From: Eledone cirrhosa
Taxonomy: Eukaryota > Mollusca > Cephalopoda > Octopoda > Eledonidae
DNA: 64,000 nucleotides
Reading direction: 5' to 3'
Assembly (NCBI GenBank): GCA_964016885.1
Contig: OZ024742.1
Coordinates: 361,463,573-361,527,572 of the forward strand
In this document: piece by piece, positions 26,696-41,868 of the stretch
Position numbering within the stretch: the stretch's first letter is position 1
Layout of the letters: each line of letters begins with the position of its first letter
The notes under the pieces: model-generated
Databases searched by the model: none
Told to the model about the DNA's origin: nothing
The model's input: only the letters and a program-made list of their open reading frames with translations
Program-made: the position numbers and the translations under genes

Positions 26696-27783
26696 GTGGT
26701 CATGTAGGTGCTACAACAAAAGGCACCCAATACACACTGTAAAGTGTTAATGTAGGTGTTACAACAAAAGGCACCCAATACTCACTCTAAAGTGGTCATG
26801 TAGGTGCTACAACAAAAGGCACCCAATACACACTGTAAAGTGGTCATGTAAGTGTTACAACAAAAGGCACCCAATACACACTGTAAAGTGGTCATGTAAG
26901 TGTTACAACAAAAGGCACCCAATACACACTGTAAAGTGGTCATGTAGGTGTTACAACAAAAGGCACCCAATACACACTGTAAAGTGGTCATGTAAGTGTT
27001 ACAACAAAAGGCACCCAATACACACTGTAAAGTGGTCATGTAAGTGTTACAACAAAAGGCACCCAATACACACTGTAAAGTGGTCATGTAGGTGTTACAA
27101 CAAAAGGCACCCAATACACACTGTAAAGTGGTCATGTAAGTGTTACAACAAAAGGCACCCAATACACACAGTAAAGTGGTCATGTAAGTGTTACAACAAA
27201 AGACACCCAATACACACTGTAAAGTGGTCATGTAAGTGTTACAACAAAAGGCACCCAATACACACTGTAAAGTGGTCATGTAGGTGTTACAACAAAAGGC
27301 ACCCTATACACACTGTAAAGTGGTCATGTAAGTGTTACAACAAAAGGCACCCAATACACACTGTAAGTGCTCATGTAACTGTAACAACAAAAGGCACCCA
27401 ATACAAACTGTAAAGTGGTCATGTAAGTGTTACAACAAAAGGCACCCAATACACACTGTAAAGTGGTCATGTAACTGTTACAACAAAAGGCACCCAATAC
27501 ACACTGTAAAGTGATCATGTAAGTGTTACAACAAAAGGCACCCAATACAAACTGTAAAGTGGTCATGTAGGTGTTACAACAAAAGGCACCCAATACAAAC
27601 TGTAAAGTGGTCATGTAACTGTTACAACAAAAGCCACCCAATACACCCTGTAAAGTGGTCATGTAACCCTTACAACAAAAGGCACCCAATACAAACTGTA
27701 AAGTGGTCACGTAGGTGTTACAACAAAAAGCACCCAATACAAACTGTAAAGTGGTCATCTAGGTGCTACAACAAAAGGCACCC

Positions 27784-28310
27784 AATTCACACTGTAAAGT
27801 TTTCATGTAAATGTCACAACAAAAGGCACCCAGTACACACTGTAAGTAGAGTATGTAGGTATCAAATGCAAAAAGCACCCAATACACAATGTAAAGTGGT
27901 CGTGTAGGTATCACAGCAAAAAGCACCCAGTACACACTGTAAAGTGATTATGTAGGTATCACAACAAAAAGCATCCAGTACACACTGTAAAGTGTTTATG
28001 TAGGTATCACAACAAAAAGCATCCAGTACACACTGTAAAGTGATTATGTAGGTATCACAACAAAAAGCACCCAGTACACACTGTAAAGTGATTATGTAGG
28101 TATCACAACAAAAAGCATCCAGTACGCACTGTAAAGTGATTATGTAGGTATCACAACAAAAAGCACCCAGTACACACTGTAAAGTGATTATGTAGGTATC
28201 ACAACAAAAAGCATCCAGTACACACTCTAAAGTGGTCGTGGAAGTGACACAACAAAAGGCACCCAATACACACTGTAAAGTGGTCGTGTAAGTGTCACAA
28301 CAAATGGCAC
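27784..28310 (+). repeat. Divergent cassette 2, expanded
   Basis: Same order as cassette 1: aattcac, gttttcatgtaaatgtcac, tagagtatg near 27,845, then seven gtatcac/ccagtac monomers. It closes with gtggaagtgacac and gtgtaagtgtcac monomers and caaatggcaccc. The tagagtatg element lies 1,584 bp (33 monomers) after that of cassette 1. Confidence 0.8.
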
Positions 28311-29330
28311 CCAATACACACTGTAAAGTGGTCATGTAGGTGTTACAACAAAAGGCACCCAATACACACTGTAAAGTGGTCAGGTAACTGTTACAACAAA
28401 AGGCACCCAATACACACTGTAAAGTGGTCATGTAGGTGTTACAACAAAAGGCACCCAATACACACTGTAAAGTGGTCATGTAAGTGTTACAACAAAAGGC
28501 ACCCAATAAACACTGAAAAGGGGTCATGTAGGTGTTACATCAAAAGGCACCCAATAGACACTGTAAAGTGGTCATGTAAGTGTTACAACAAAAGGCACCC
28601 AATACACACTGTAAAGTGGTCATGTAACTGTTACAACAAAAGGCACCCAATACACACTGTAAAGTGGTCATGTAAGTGTTACAACAAAAGGCACCCAATA
28701 CAAACTGTAAAGTGGTCATGTAAGTGATACAACAAAAGGCACCCAATACAGACTGTAGAGTGGTCATGTAAGTGTTACAACAAAAGGCACCAAATACACA
28801 CTGTAAAGTGGTCATTTAACTGTTACAACAAAAGGCACCCAATACACACTGTAAAGTGGTCAGGTAACTGTTACAACAAAAGGCACCCAATACACACTGT
28901 AAAGTGGTCATGTAGGTGTTACAACAAAAGGCACCCAATACACACTGTAAAGTGGTCATGTAAGTGTTACAATAAAAGGCACCCTATAGAAACTGTAAAG
29001 TGGTCATGTAGGTGTTACGACAAAAGGCACCCAATACTCACTGTAAAGTGGTCATGTAGGTGCTACAACAAAAGGCACCCAATACACGCTGTAAAGTGGT
29101 CATCTAGGTGTTACAACAAAAGGCACCCAATACACACAGTAAAGTGGTCATGTAACTGTTATAACAAAAGGCACCCAATACACACTGTAAAGTGGTCACA
29201 TAGGTGTTACAACAAAAGGCACCCAATACAAACTGTAAAGTGGTCATGTAAGTGTTACAACAAAAGGCACCCAATACACACTGTAAAGTGGTCATGTAAA
29301 TGTTACAACAAAAGGCACCCAATACAAACT

Positions 29331-29412
29331 GTAAAGTGATTGTGTAGGTATCACAACAAAAAGCATCCAGTACACACTCTAAAGTGGTCGTGGAAGTGAC
29401 ACAACAAAAGGC
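29331..29412 (+). repeat. Cassette fragment
   Basis: Only the tail of the cassette is present: gattgtgtaggtatcac, aagcatccagtac, cactctaaagtggtcgtgg and aagtgacac. It sits directly among plain monomers with no tagagtatg element, so it is a truncated or recombined remnant. Confidence 0.65.
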
Positions 29413-31141
29413 ACCCAATACACACTGTAAAGTGGTCATGTAGGTGCTACAACAAAAGGAACACAATACACACTGTAAAGTGGTCATGTAAGTGTTACAA
29501 CAAAAGGCACCCAATACAGACTGTAAAGTGGTCATGTAACTGTTCCAACAAAGGGCACCCAATACACACTGTAAAGTGGTCATGTAAGTGTTACAACAAA
29601 AGGCACCCAATACACACTGTAAAGTGGTCATATAACTGTTACAACAAAAGGCACCCTATACAAACTGTAAAGGGTCATGTAACTGTTACAACAAAAGGCA
29701 CCCAATACAAACTGTAAACTGGTCATGTAGGTGTTACAACAAAAGGCACCCAATACTCACTGTAAAGTGGTCATGTAGGTGCTACAACAAAAGGCACCCA
29801 ATACACACTGTAAAGTGGTCATGTAGGTGTTACAACAAAAGGCACCCAATACACGCTGTAAAGTGGTCATGTAAGTGTTACAACAAAAGGCACCCAATAC
29901 ACACTGTAAAGTGGTCATGTCAGTGTTACAACAAAAGGCACCCAATACACACTGTAAATTTGTCATGTAGGTGTTACAACAAAAGGCACCCAATACACAC
30001 TCTAAGTGGTCATGTAATTGTTACAACAAAAGGCACCCAATACAAACTGTAAAGTGGTCATGTAGGTGTTACAACAAAAGGCACCCAATACTCACTGTAA
30101 AGTGGTTATGTAGTTGCTACAACAAAAGGCACCCAATACACACTGTAAAGTGGTCATGTAGGTGTTACAACAAAAGGCACCCAATACACACTGTAAAGTG
30201 GTCTTGTAACTGTTACAACAAAAGGCACCCAATACACACTGTAAAGGGTCATGTAACTGTTACAACAAAAGGCACCCAATACACACTGTAAAGTGGTCAT
30301 GTAGGTGTTACAACAAAAGGCACCCAATACTCACTGTAAAGTGGTCATGTAGGTGCTACAACAAAAGGCACCCAATACACACTGTAAAGTGGTCATGTAA
30401 GTGTTACAACAAAAGGCACCCAATACACACTGTAAAGTGGTCATGTAACTGTTACAACAAAAGGCACCCAATATACACTGTAAAGTGGTCATGTAGGTGT
30501 TACAACAAAAGGCACCCAATACAAACTGTAAAGTGGTCATTTAACTGTTACAACAAAAGGCACCCAATACACACTGTAAAGTGGTCATGTAAGTGTTACA
30601 ACAAAAGGCACCAAATACACACTGTAAAGTGGTCATGTAGGTGCTACAACAAAAGGCACCCAATACACACAGTAAAGTGGTCATGTAACTGTTACAACAA
30701 AAGGCACCCAATACACACTGTAAAGTGGTCATGTAGGTGTTAGAAAAAAAGGCACCCAATACTCACTGTAAAGTGGTCATGTAGGTGCTACAACAAATGG
30801 CACCCAATACACACTGTAAAGTGGTCATGTAAGTGTTACAACAAAAGGCACCCAATACACACTGTAAAGTGGTCAAGTAAGTGTTACAACAAAAGGCACC
30901 CAATACACACTGTAAAGTGGTCACGTAGGTGTTACAACAAAAGGCACCCAATACAAACTGTAAAGTGGTCATGTAACTGTTACAACAAAAGCCACCCAAT
31001 ACACCCTGTAAAGTGGTCATGTAACTGTTACAACAAAAGGCACCCAATACAAACTGTAAAGTGGTCACGTAGGTGTTACAACAAAAAGCACCCAATACAA
31101 ACTGTAAAGTGGTCATGTAGGTGCTACGACAAAAGGCACCC

Positions 31142-31470
31142 AATTCACACTGTAAAGTTTTCATGTAAATGTCACAACAAAAGGCACCCAGTACACACTG
31201 TAAGTAGAGAATGTAGGTATCAAATGCAAAAAGCACCCAATACACACTGTAAAGTGTAGGTATCAGAACAAAAGGCACCCACTACACACTGTAAAGTGAT
31301 TATGTAGGTATCACAACAAAAAGCATCCAGTACACACTGTAAAGTGTTTATGTAGGTATCACAACAAAAAGCATCCAGTACACACTCTAAAGTGGTCGTG
31401 GAAGTGACACAACAAAAGGCACCCAATACACACTGTAAAGTGGTCGTGTAAGTGATACAACAAAAGGCAC
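31142..31470 (+). repeat. Divergent cassette 3
   Basis: aattcac, gttttcatgtaaatgtcac, tagagaatg near 31,203, then a short monomer in which gtggtcgtgtagg is reduced to gtgtagg. Gattatg and gtttatg monomers follow, then gtggaagtgacac and gtgtaagtgatac. The tagagaatg spelling and shortened monomer are shared with cassettes 5 and 7. Confidence 0.75.
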
Positions 31471-32574
31471 CTAATACACACTGTAAAGTGGTCATGTAAC
31501 TGTTACAACAAAAGGCAGCAATACAAACTGTAAAGTGGTCATGTAAGTGATACAACAAAAGGCACCCAATACACACTGTAAAGTGGTCATGTAAGTGTTA
31601 CAACAAAAGGCACCAAATACACACTGTAAAGTGGTCATTTAACTGTTACAACAAAAGGCACCCAATACACATTGTAAAGTGGTCAGGTAACTGTTACAAC
31701 AAAAGTCACCCAATACACACTGTAAAGTGGTCATTTAACTGTTACAACAAAAGGCACCCAATACACACTGTAAAGTGGTCATGTAAGTGTTACAACAAAC
31801 GGCACCAAATACACACTGTAAAGTGGTCATGTAAGTGATACAACAAAAGGCACCCAATACACACTGTAGAGTGGTCATGTAAGTGTTACAACAAAAGGCA
31901 CCAAATACACACTGTAAAGTGGTCATTTAACTGTTACAACAAAAGGCACCCAATACACACTGTAAAGTGGTCAGGTAACTGTTACAACAAAAGGCACCCA
32001 ATACACACTGTAGAGTGGTCATGTAGGTGTTACAACAAAAGGCACCCAATACACATTGTAAAGTGGTCATGTAAGTGTTACAACAAAAGGCACCCAATAC
32101 ACACTGTAAAGTGGTCATGTAACTGTTACAACAAAAGGCACCCTATACAAACTGTAAAGGGTCATGTAACTGTTACAACAAAAGGCACCCAATACAAACT
32201 GTAAAGTGGTCATGGAGGTGTTACAACAAAAGGCACCCAATACACACAGTAAAGTGGTCATGTAAGTGTTACAACAAAAGGCACCCAATACACACTGTAA
32301 AGTGGTCATGTAGGTGTTACAGCAAAAGGCACCCAATACAAACTGTAAAGTGGTCATGTAGGTGTTACAACAAAAGGCACCCAATACACACTGTAAAGTG
32401 GTCACGTAGGTGTTACAACAAAAGGCACCCAATACAAACTGTAAAGTGGTCATGTAAATGTTACAACAAAAGGCACCCAATACAAACTGTAAAGTGGTCA
32501 TGTAGGTTTTACGACAAAAAGCACCTAGTACTCACTGTAAAGTGGTCATGTAGGTGCTACAACAAAAGGCACCC

Positions 32575-32860
32575 AATTCACACTGTAAAGTTTTCATGTA
32601 AATGTCACAACAAAAGGCACCCAGTACACACTGTAAGTAGAGTATGTAGGTATCAAATGCAAAAACCACCCAATACACACTGTAAAGTGGTCGTGTAGGT
32701 ATCACAACAAAAGGCACCCAGTACACACTGTAAAGTGGTTGTTTAGGTATCACAGCAAAAAGCACCCAGTACACACTGTAAAGTGATTGTGTAGGTATCA
32801 CAACAAAAAGCATCCAGTACACACTCTAAAGTGGTCGTGGAAGTGACACAACAAAAGGCA
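32575..32860 (+). repeat. Divergent cassette 4
   Basis: aattcac, tagagtatg near 32,636, gtggtcgtgtaggtatcac, gtggttgtttaggtatcac, gattgtgtaggtatcac, aagcatcc, and the closing gtggaagtgacac. It lacks the gtgtaagtgtcac monomer. Confidence 0.75.
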
Positions 32861-35800
32861 CCCAATACACACTGTAAAGTGGTCATGTAGGTGCTACAAC
32901 AAAAGGCACCCAACACACACTGTAAAGTGGTCATGTAAGTGTTACAACAAAAGGCACCCAATACACACTGTAAAGTGGTCATGTAACTGTTACAACAAAA
33001 GGCACCCAATACACACTGTAAAGTGGTCATGTAAGTGTTACAACAAAAGGCACCCAATACACACTGCAAAGTGGTCATGTAACTGTTACAACAAAAGGCA
33101 CCCTATACAAACTGTAAAGTGGTCATGTAGGTGTTACAACAAAAGGCACCCAATACTCACTGTAAAGTGGTCATGTAGGTGCTACAACAAAAGGCACCCA
33201 ATACACACTGTAAAGTGGTCATGTAGGTGTTACAACAAAAGGCACCCAATACACACTGCAAAGTGGTCTTGTAACTGTTACAACAAAAGGCACCCAATAC
33301 ACACTGTAAAGGGTCATGTAAGTGTTACAACAAAAGGCACCCAATACACACTGTAAAGTGGTCATGTAGGTGTTACAACAAAAGGCACCCAATACTCACT
33401 GTAAAGTGGTCATGTAGGTGCTACAACAAAAGGCACCCAATACACACTGTAAAGTGGTCATGTAAGTGTTACAACAAAAGGCACCCAATACACACTGTAA
33501 AGTGGTCATGTAGGTGTTACAACAAAAGGCACCCAATACACACTGTAAAGTGGTCATGTAGGTGTTACAACAAAAGGCACCCAATACACACTGTAAAGTG
33601 GTCACGTAAGTGTTACAACAAAAGGCACCCAATACACACTGTAGAGTGGTCATGTAATTGTTACAACAAAAGGCACCCAATACAAACTGTAAAGTGGTCA
33701 TGTAGGTGTTACAACAAAAGGCACCCAATACTCACTGTAAAGTGGTTATGTAGGTGCTACAACAAAAGGCACCCAATACACACTGTAAAGTGGTCATGTA
33801 GGTGTTATAACAAAAGGCACCCAATACACACTGTAAAGTCGTCTTGTAACTGTAACAACAAAAGGCACCCAATACACACTGTAAAGGGTCATGTAACTGT
33901 TACAACAAAAGGCACCCAATACACACTGTAAAGTGGTCATGTAGGTGTTACAACAAAAGGCACCCAATACTCACTGTAAAGTGGTCATGTAGGTGCTACA
34001 ACAAAAGGCACCCAATACACATTGTAAAGTGGTCATGTAAGTGTTACAACAAAAGGCACCCAATGCACACTGTAAAGTGGTCATGTAGGTGTTACAACAA
34101 AAGGCACCCAACACACACTGTAAAGTGGTCATGTAAGTGTTACAACAAAAGGCACCCAATACACACTGTAAAGTGGTCATGTAACTGTTACAACAAAAGG
34201 CACCCAATACACACTGTAAAGTGGTCATGTAAGTGTTACAACAAAAGGCACCCAATACACACTGTAAAGTGGTCATGTAACTGTTACAACAAAAGGCACC
34301 CTATACAAACTGTAAAGTGGCCATGTAGGTGTTACAACAAAAGGCACCCAATACTCACTGTAAAGTGGTCATGTAGGTGCTACAACAAAAGGCACCCAAT
34401 ACACACTGTAAAGTGGTCATGTAGGTGTTACAACAAAAGGCACCCAATACACACTGCAAAGTGGTCTTGTAACTGTTACAACAAAAGGCACCCAATACAC
34501 ACTGTAAAGGGTCATGTAAGTGTTACAACAAAAGGCACCCAATACACACTGTAAAGTGGTCATGTAGGTGTTACAACAAAAGGCACCCAATACTCACTGT
34601 AAAGTGGTCATGTAGGTGCTACAACAAAAGGCACCCAATACACACTGTAAAGTGGTCATGTAAGTGTTACAACAAAAGGCACCCAATACACACTGTAAAG
34701 TGGTCATGTAGGTGTTACAACAAAAGGCACCCAATACACACTGTAAAGTGGTCATGTAGGTGTTACAACAAAAGGCACCCAATACACACTGTAAAGTGGT
34801 CACGTAAGTGTTACAACAAAAGGCACCCAATACACACTGTAGAGTGGTCATGTAATTGTTACAACAAAAGGCACCCAATACACACTGTAAAGGGTCATGT
34901 AACTGTTACAACAAAAGGCACCCAATACACACTGTAAAGTCGTCATGTAGGTGTTACAACAAAAGGCACCCAATACTCACTGTAAAGTGGTCATGTAGGT
35001 GCTACAACAAAAGGCACCCAATACACACTGTAAAGTGGTCATGTAAGTGTTACAACAAAAGTCACCCAATGCACACTGTAAAGTGGTCATGTAGGTGTTA
35101 CAACAAAAGGCAACCAATACACACTGTAAAGTGGTCATGTAACTGTTACAACAAAAGGCACCCAATATACACTGTAAAGTGGTCATGTAGGTGTTACAAC
35201 AAAAGGCACCCAATACAAACTGTAAAGTGGTCATTTAACTGTTACAACAAAAGGCACCCAATACACACTGTAAAGTGGTCATGTAAGTGTTACAACAAGG
35301 GAACCAAATACACACTATAAAGTGGTCATGTAGGTGCTACAACAAAAGGCACCCAATACACACAGTAAAGTGGTCATGTAACTGTTACAAGAAAAGGCAC
35401 CCAATACACACTGTAAAGTGGTCACGTAAGTGTTACAACAAAAGGCACCCAATACACACGGTAAAGTGGTCATGTAATTGTTACAACAAAAGGCACCCAA
35501 TACAAACTGTAAAGTGGTCATGTAGGTGTTACAACAAAAGGCACCCAATACTCACTGTAAAGTGGTCATGTAGGTGCTACAACAAAAGGCACCCAATACA
35601 CACTGTAAAGTGGTCATATAGGTGTTACAACAAAAGGCACCCAATACACACTGTAAAGTGGTCTTGTAACTGTTACGACAAAAGGCACCCAATACACACT
35701 GTAAAGGGTCATGTAACTGTTACAACAAAAGGCACCCAATACACACTGTAAAGTGGTCATGTAGGTGTTACAAAAAAAGGCACCCAATACTCACTGTAAA

Positions 35801-36169
35801 GTGGTCATGTAGGTGCTACAACAAAAGGCACCCAATACACACTGTAAGGTGGTCATGTAAGTGTTACAACAAAAGGCACCCAATACACACTGTAAAGTGG
35901 TCATGTAAGTGTTACAACAAAAGGCACCCAATACACACTGTAAAGTGGTCACGTAGGTGTTACAACAAAAGGCACCCAATACAAACTGTAAAGTGGTCAT
36001 GTAACTGTTACAACAAAAGCCACCCAATACACCCTGTAAAGTGGTCATGTAACTGTTACAACAAAAGGCACCCAATACAAACTGTAAAGTGGTCACGTAG
36101 GTGTTACAACAAAAAGCACCCAATACAAACTGTAAAGTGGTCATGTAGGTGCTACGACAAAAGGCACCC

Positions 36170-36545
36170 AATTCACACTGTAAAGTTTTCATGTAAATGT
36201 CACAACAAAAGGCACCCAGTACACACTGTAAGTAGAGAATGTAGATATCAAATGCAAAATGCACCCAATACACACTGTAAAGTGTAGGTATCACAACAAA
36301 AGGCACCCAGTACACACTGTAAAGTGATTATGTAGGTATCACAACAAAAATCATCCAGTACACACTGTAAAGTGTTTATGTAGGTATCACAACAAAAAGC
36401 ATCCAGTACACACTCTAAAGTGGTCGTGGAAGTGACACAACAAAAGGCACCCAATACACACTGTAAAGTGGTCGTGTAAGTGACACAACAAAAGGCACCC
36501 AATACACACTGCAACGTGGTCGTGTAAGTGTCACAACAAATGGCA
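36170..36545 (+). repeat. Divergent cassette 5
   Basis: Starts aattcac with tagagaatg near 36,231 and gtagatatcaaatgc. It then has the shortened gtgtaggtatcac monomer, gattatg, aaaatcatcc, gtttatg, two gtgacac monomers and a gtgtcac monomer (ctgcaacgtgg), ending caaatggcaccc. Closest to cassettes 3 and 7. Confidence 0.75.
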
Positions 36546-37699
36546 CCCAATACACACTGTAAAGTGGTCATGTAAGTGTTACAACAAAAGGCACCCAATA
36601 CACACTGTAAAGTTATCATGTAAGTGTTACAACAAAAGGCACCCAATACACACTGAAAAGTGGTCATGTAGGTGTTACAACAAAAGGCACCCAATACACA
36701 CTGTAAAGTGGTCATGTAAGTGTCACAACAAAAGGCACCCAATACACACTGTAAAGTGGTCATGTAACTGTTACAACAAAAGGCACCCAATACACACTGT
36801 AAAGTGGTCATGTAAGTGTTACAACAAAAGGCACCCAATACACACTGTAAAGTGGTCATGTAACTGTTACAACAAAAGGCACCTTATACAAACTGTAAAG
36901 TGGTCATGTAGGTGTTACAACAAAAGGCACCCAATACTCACTGTAAAGTGGTCATGTAGGTGCTACAAGAAAAGGCACCCAATACACACTGTAAAGTGGT
37001 CATGTAGGTGTTACAACAAAAGGCACCCAATACACACTGTAAAGTGGTCTTGTAGGTGCTACAGCAAAAGGCACCCAATACACACTGTAAAGTGGTCATG
37101 TAGGTGTTACAACAAAAGGCACCCAATACACACTGTAAAGGGTCATGTAACTGTTGCAACAAAAAGCACCCAATACACACTGTAAAGTGGTCATGTAGGT
37201 GTTACAACAAAAGGCACCCAATACTCACTGTAAAGTGGTCATGTAGGTGCAACAACAAAAGGCACCCAATACACACTGTAAAGTGGTCATGTAAGTGTTA
37301 CAACAAAAGGCACCCAATACAGACTGTAAAGTGGTCACGTAGGTGTTACAACAAAAGGCACCCAATACACACTGTAAAGTGGTCATGTAACTGTTACAAC
37401 AAAAGGCACCCAATACAAACTGTAAAGTGGTCACGTAGGTGTTACAACAAAAGGCACTCAATACAAACTGTAAAGTGGTCACGTAGGTGTTACAACAAAA
37501 GGCACCCAATACAAACTGTAAAGTGGTCATGTAGGTGTTACGACAAAAAGCACCTAATACTCACTGTAAAGTGGTCATGTAACCCTTACAACAAAAGGCA
37601 CCCAATACAAACTGTAAAGTGGTCACGTAGGTGTTACAACAAAAAGCACCCAATACAAATTGTAAAGTGGTCATGTAGGTGCTACCACAAAAGGCACCC

Positions 37700-38080
37700 A
37701 ATTCACACTGTAAAGTTTTCATGTAAATGTCACAACAAAAGGCACCCAGTACACACTGTAATTAGAGTATGTAGGTATCAAATGCAAAAAGCACCCAATA
37801 CACACTGTAAAGTGGTCGTGTAGGTATCACAACAAAAGGCACCCAGTACACACTGTAAAGTGGTTGTTTAGGTATCACAGCAAAAAGCACCCAGTAAACA
37901 CTGTAAAGTGATTGTGTAGGTATCACAACAAAAATCATCCAGTACACACTGTAAAGTGTTTATGTAGGTATCACAACAAAAAGCATCCAGTACACACTGT
38001 AAAGTGGTCGTGGAAGTGACACAACAAAAGGCACCCAATACACACTGCAAAGTGGTCGTGTAAGTGTCACAACAAATGGC
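37700..38080 (+). repeat. Divergent cassette 6
   Basis: aattcac, then attagagtatg near 37,761 (g to t in the usual agtagag). Gtcgtg, ttgttt and gattgtg monomers follow, then aaaatcatcc, gtttatg, gtggaagtgacac and gtgtcac, and caaatggcaccc closes it. Confidence 0.75.
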
Positions 38081-39572
38081 ACCCAATACACACTGTAAAG
38101 TGGTCATGTAAGTGTTACAACAAATGGCACCCAATACACACTGTAAAGTGGTCATGTAACTGTTACAACAAAAGGCACCCAATACACACTGTAAAGTGGT
38201 CATGTAAGTGATACAACAAAAGGCACCCAATACACACTGTAAAGTGGTCATGTAAGTGTTACAACAAAGGGCACCAAATACACACTGTAAAGTGGTCATG
38301 TAAGTGTTACAACAAAAGGCACCCAATACACACTGTAAAGTGGTCATGTAACTGTTACAACAAAAGGCACCCTATACAAACTGTAAAGTGGTCATGTAGG
38401 TGTTACAACAAAAGGCACCCAATACTCACTGTAAAGTGGTCATGTAGGTGCTACAAGAAAAGGCACCCAATACACACTGTAAAGTGGTCATGTAGGTGTT
38501 ACAACAAAAGGCACCCAATACACACTGTAAAGTGGTCTTGTAGGTGCTACAACAAAAGGCACCCAATACACACTGTAAAGTGGTCATGTAGGTGTTACAA
38601 CAAAAGGCACCCAATACACACTGTAAAGTGGTCATGTATGTGCTACAACAAAAGGCACCCAATACTCACTGTAAAGTTGTCATGTAGGTGCTACAACAAA
38701 AGGCACCCAATACACACTGTAAAGTGGTCATGTAAGTGTTACAACAAAAGGCACCCAATAAACACTGTAAAGTGGTCATGTAGGTGTTACAACAGAAGGC
38801 ACCCAATACACACTGTAAAGTGGTCATGTAACTGTTACAACAAAAGGCACCCAATACAAACTGTAAAGTGGTCATGTAGGTGTTACAACAAAAGGCACCC
38901 AATACTCACTGTAAAGTGGTCATGTAGGTGCTACAACAATAGGCACCCAATACACACTGTAAAGTGGTCATGTAAGTGTTACAACAAAAGGCACCCAATA
39001 CACACTGTAAAGTGGTCATGTAACTGTTACAACAAAAGGCACCCAATACACACTGTAAAGTGGTCATGTAAGTGTTACAACAAAAGGCACCAAATACACA
39101 CTGTAAAGTGGTCATGTAGGTGCTACAACAAAAGGCACCCAATACACACAGTAAAGTGGTCATGTAACTGTTACAACAAAAGGCACCCAATACACACTGT
39201 AAAGTGGTCATGTAATTGTTACAACAAAAGGCACCCAATACAAACTGTAAAGTGGTCATGTAGGTGTTACAACAAAAGGCACCCAATACTCACTGTAAAG
39301 TGGTCATGTAGGTGCTACAACAAAAGGCACCCAATACACACTGTAAAGTGGTCACGTAGGTGTTACAACAAAAGGCACCCAATACAAACTGTAAAGTGGT
39401 CATGTAACTGTTACAACAAAAGCCACCCAATACACCCTGTAAAGTGGTCATGTAACTGTTACAACAAAAGGCACCCAATGCAAACTGTAAAGTGGTCACG
39501 TAGGTGTTACAACAAAAAGCACCCAATACAAACTGTAAAGTGGTCATGTAGGTGCTACGACATAAGGCACCC

Positions 39573-39900
39573 AATTCACACTGTAAAGTTTTCATGTAAA
39601 TGTCACAACAAAAGGCACCCAGTACACACTGTAAGTAGAGAATGTAGATATCAAATGCAAAAAGCACCCAATACACACTGTAAAATGTAGGTATCACAAC
39701 AAAAGGCACCCAGTACACACTGTAAAGTGTTTATGTAGGTATCACAACAAAAAGCATCCAGTACACACTCTAAAGTGGTCGTGGAAGTGACACAACAAAA
39801 GGCACCCAATACACACTGTAAAGTGGTTGTGTAAGTGACACAACAAAAGGCACCCAATACACACTGCAACGTGGTCGTGTAAGTGTCACAACAAATGGCA
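39573..39900 (+). repeat. Divergent cassette 7
   Basis: aattcac, tagagaatg near 39,634, the shortened monomer reading ctgtaaaatgtaggtatcac, gtttatg, aagcatcc, two gtgacac monomers, gtgtcac, caaatggcaccc. Shares tagagaatg and gtagatatcaaatgc with cassette 5. Confidence 0.75.
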
Positions 39901-41868
39901 CCCAATACACACTGTAAAGTGGTCATGTAAGTGTTACAACAAAAGGCACCCAATACACACTGTAAAGTGGTCATGTAAATGTTACAACAAAAGGCACCCA
40001 ATACAAACGGTAAAGTGGTCATGTAAGTGATACAACAAAAGGCATCCAATACACACTGTAAAGTGGTCATGTAAGTTTTACAACAAAAGGCACCAAATAC
40101 ACACTGTAAAGTGGTCATTTAACTGTTACAACAAAAGGCACCCAATACACACTGTAAAGTGGTCAGGTAACTGTTACAACAAAAGGCACCCAATACACAC
40201 TGTAAAGTGGTAATGTAGGTGTTACAACAAAAGGCACCCAATACACACTGTAAAGTTATCATGTAAGTATTACAGCAAAAGGCACCCAATACACACTGAA
40301 AAGTGGTCATGTAGGTGTTACAACAAAAGGCACCCAATACACACTGTAAAGTGGTCATGTAAGTGTTACAACAAAAGGCACCCAATACACACTGTAAAGT
40401 GGTCATGTAACTGTTACAACAAAAGGCACCCAATACACACTGTAAAGTGGTCATGTAAGTGTTACAACAAAAGGCACCCAATACACACTGTAAAGTGGTC
40501 ATGTAACTGTTACAACAAAAGGCACCCTATACAAACTGTAAAGTGGTCATGTAGGTGTTACAACAAAAGGCACCCAATACTCACTGTAAAGTGGTCATGT
40601 AGGTGCTACAAGAAAAGGCACCCAATACACACTGTAAAGTGGTCATGTAGGTGTTACAACAAAAGGCACCCAATACACTCTGTAAAGTGGTCTTGTAGGT
40701 GCTACAACAAAAGGCACCCAATACACACTGTAAAGTGGTCATGTAGGTGTTACAACAAAAGGCACCCAATACACACTGTAAAGGGTCATGTAACTGTTGC
40801 AACAAAAAGCACCCAATACACACTGTAAAGTGGTCATGTAGGTGTTACAACAAAAGGCACCCAATACTCACTGTAAAGTGGTCATGTAGGTGCAACAACA
40901 AAAGGCACCCAATACAAACTGTAAAGTGGTCATGTAAGTGTTACAACAAAAGGCACCCAATACACACTGTAAAGTGGTCATGTAGGTGTTACAACAACGG
41001 GCACCCAATACACACTGTAAAGTGGTCATGTAACTGTTACAACAAAAGGCACCCAATACAAACTGTAAAGTGGTCATGTAGGTGCTACAACAAAAGTCAC
41101 CCAATACACACTGTAAATTGGTCATGTAGGTGCTACAACAAAAGGCACCCAACACGCACTGAAGTGGTCATGTAACTGTTACAACAAAAGGCACCCAATA
41201 CACACAGTAAAGTGGTCATGTAGGTGTTACAACAAAAGGCACCCAATACAAACTGTAAAGTGGTCATGTAAGTGTTACAACAAAAGGCACCCAATACACA
41301 CTGTAAAGTGGTCATGTAAGTGTTACAACAAAAGGCACCCAATACACACTGTAAATTGGTCATGTAGGTGCTACAACAAAAGGCACCCAATACACACAGT
41401 AAAGTGGTCATGTAACTGTTACAACAAAAGGCACCCAATACACACTGTAAAGTGGTCACGTAGGTGTTACAACAAAAGGCACCCAATACAAACTGTAAAG
41501 TGGTCATGTAACTGTTACAACAAAAGCCACCCAATACACCCTGTAAAGTGGTCATGTAACTGTTACAACAAAAGGCACCCAATACACACTGTAAAGTGGT
41601 CACGTAGGTGTTACAACAAAAGGCACTCAATACAAACTGTAAAGTGGTCACGTAGGTGTTACAACAAAAGGCACCCAATACAAACTGTAAAGTGGTCATG
41701 TAGGTGTTAAGACAAAAAGCACCTAATACTCACTGTAAAGTGGTCATGTAACCCTTACAACAAAAGGCACCCAATACAAACTGTAAAGTGGTCACGTAGG
41801 TGTTACAACAAAAAGCACCCAATACAAATTGTAAAGTGGTCATGTAGGTGCTACAACAAAAGGCACCC

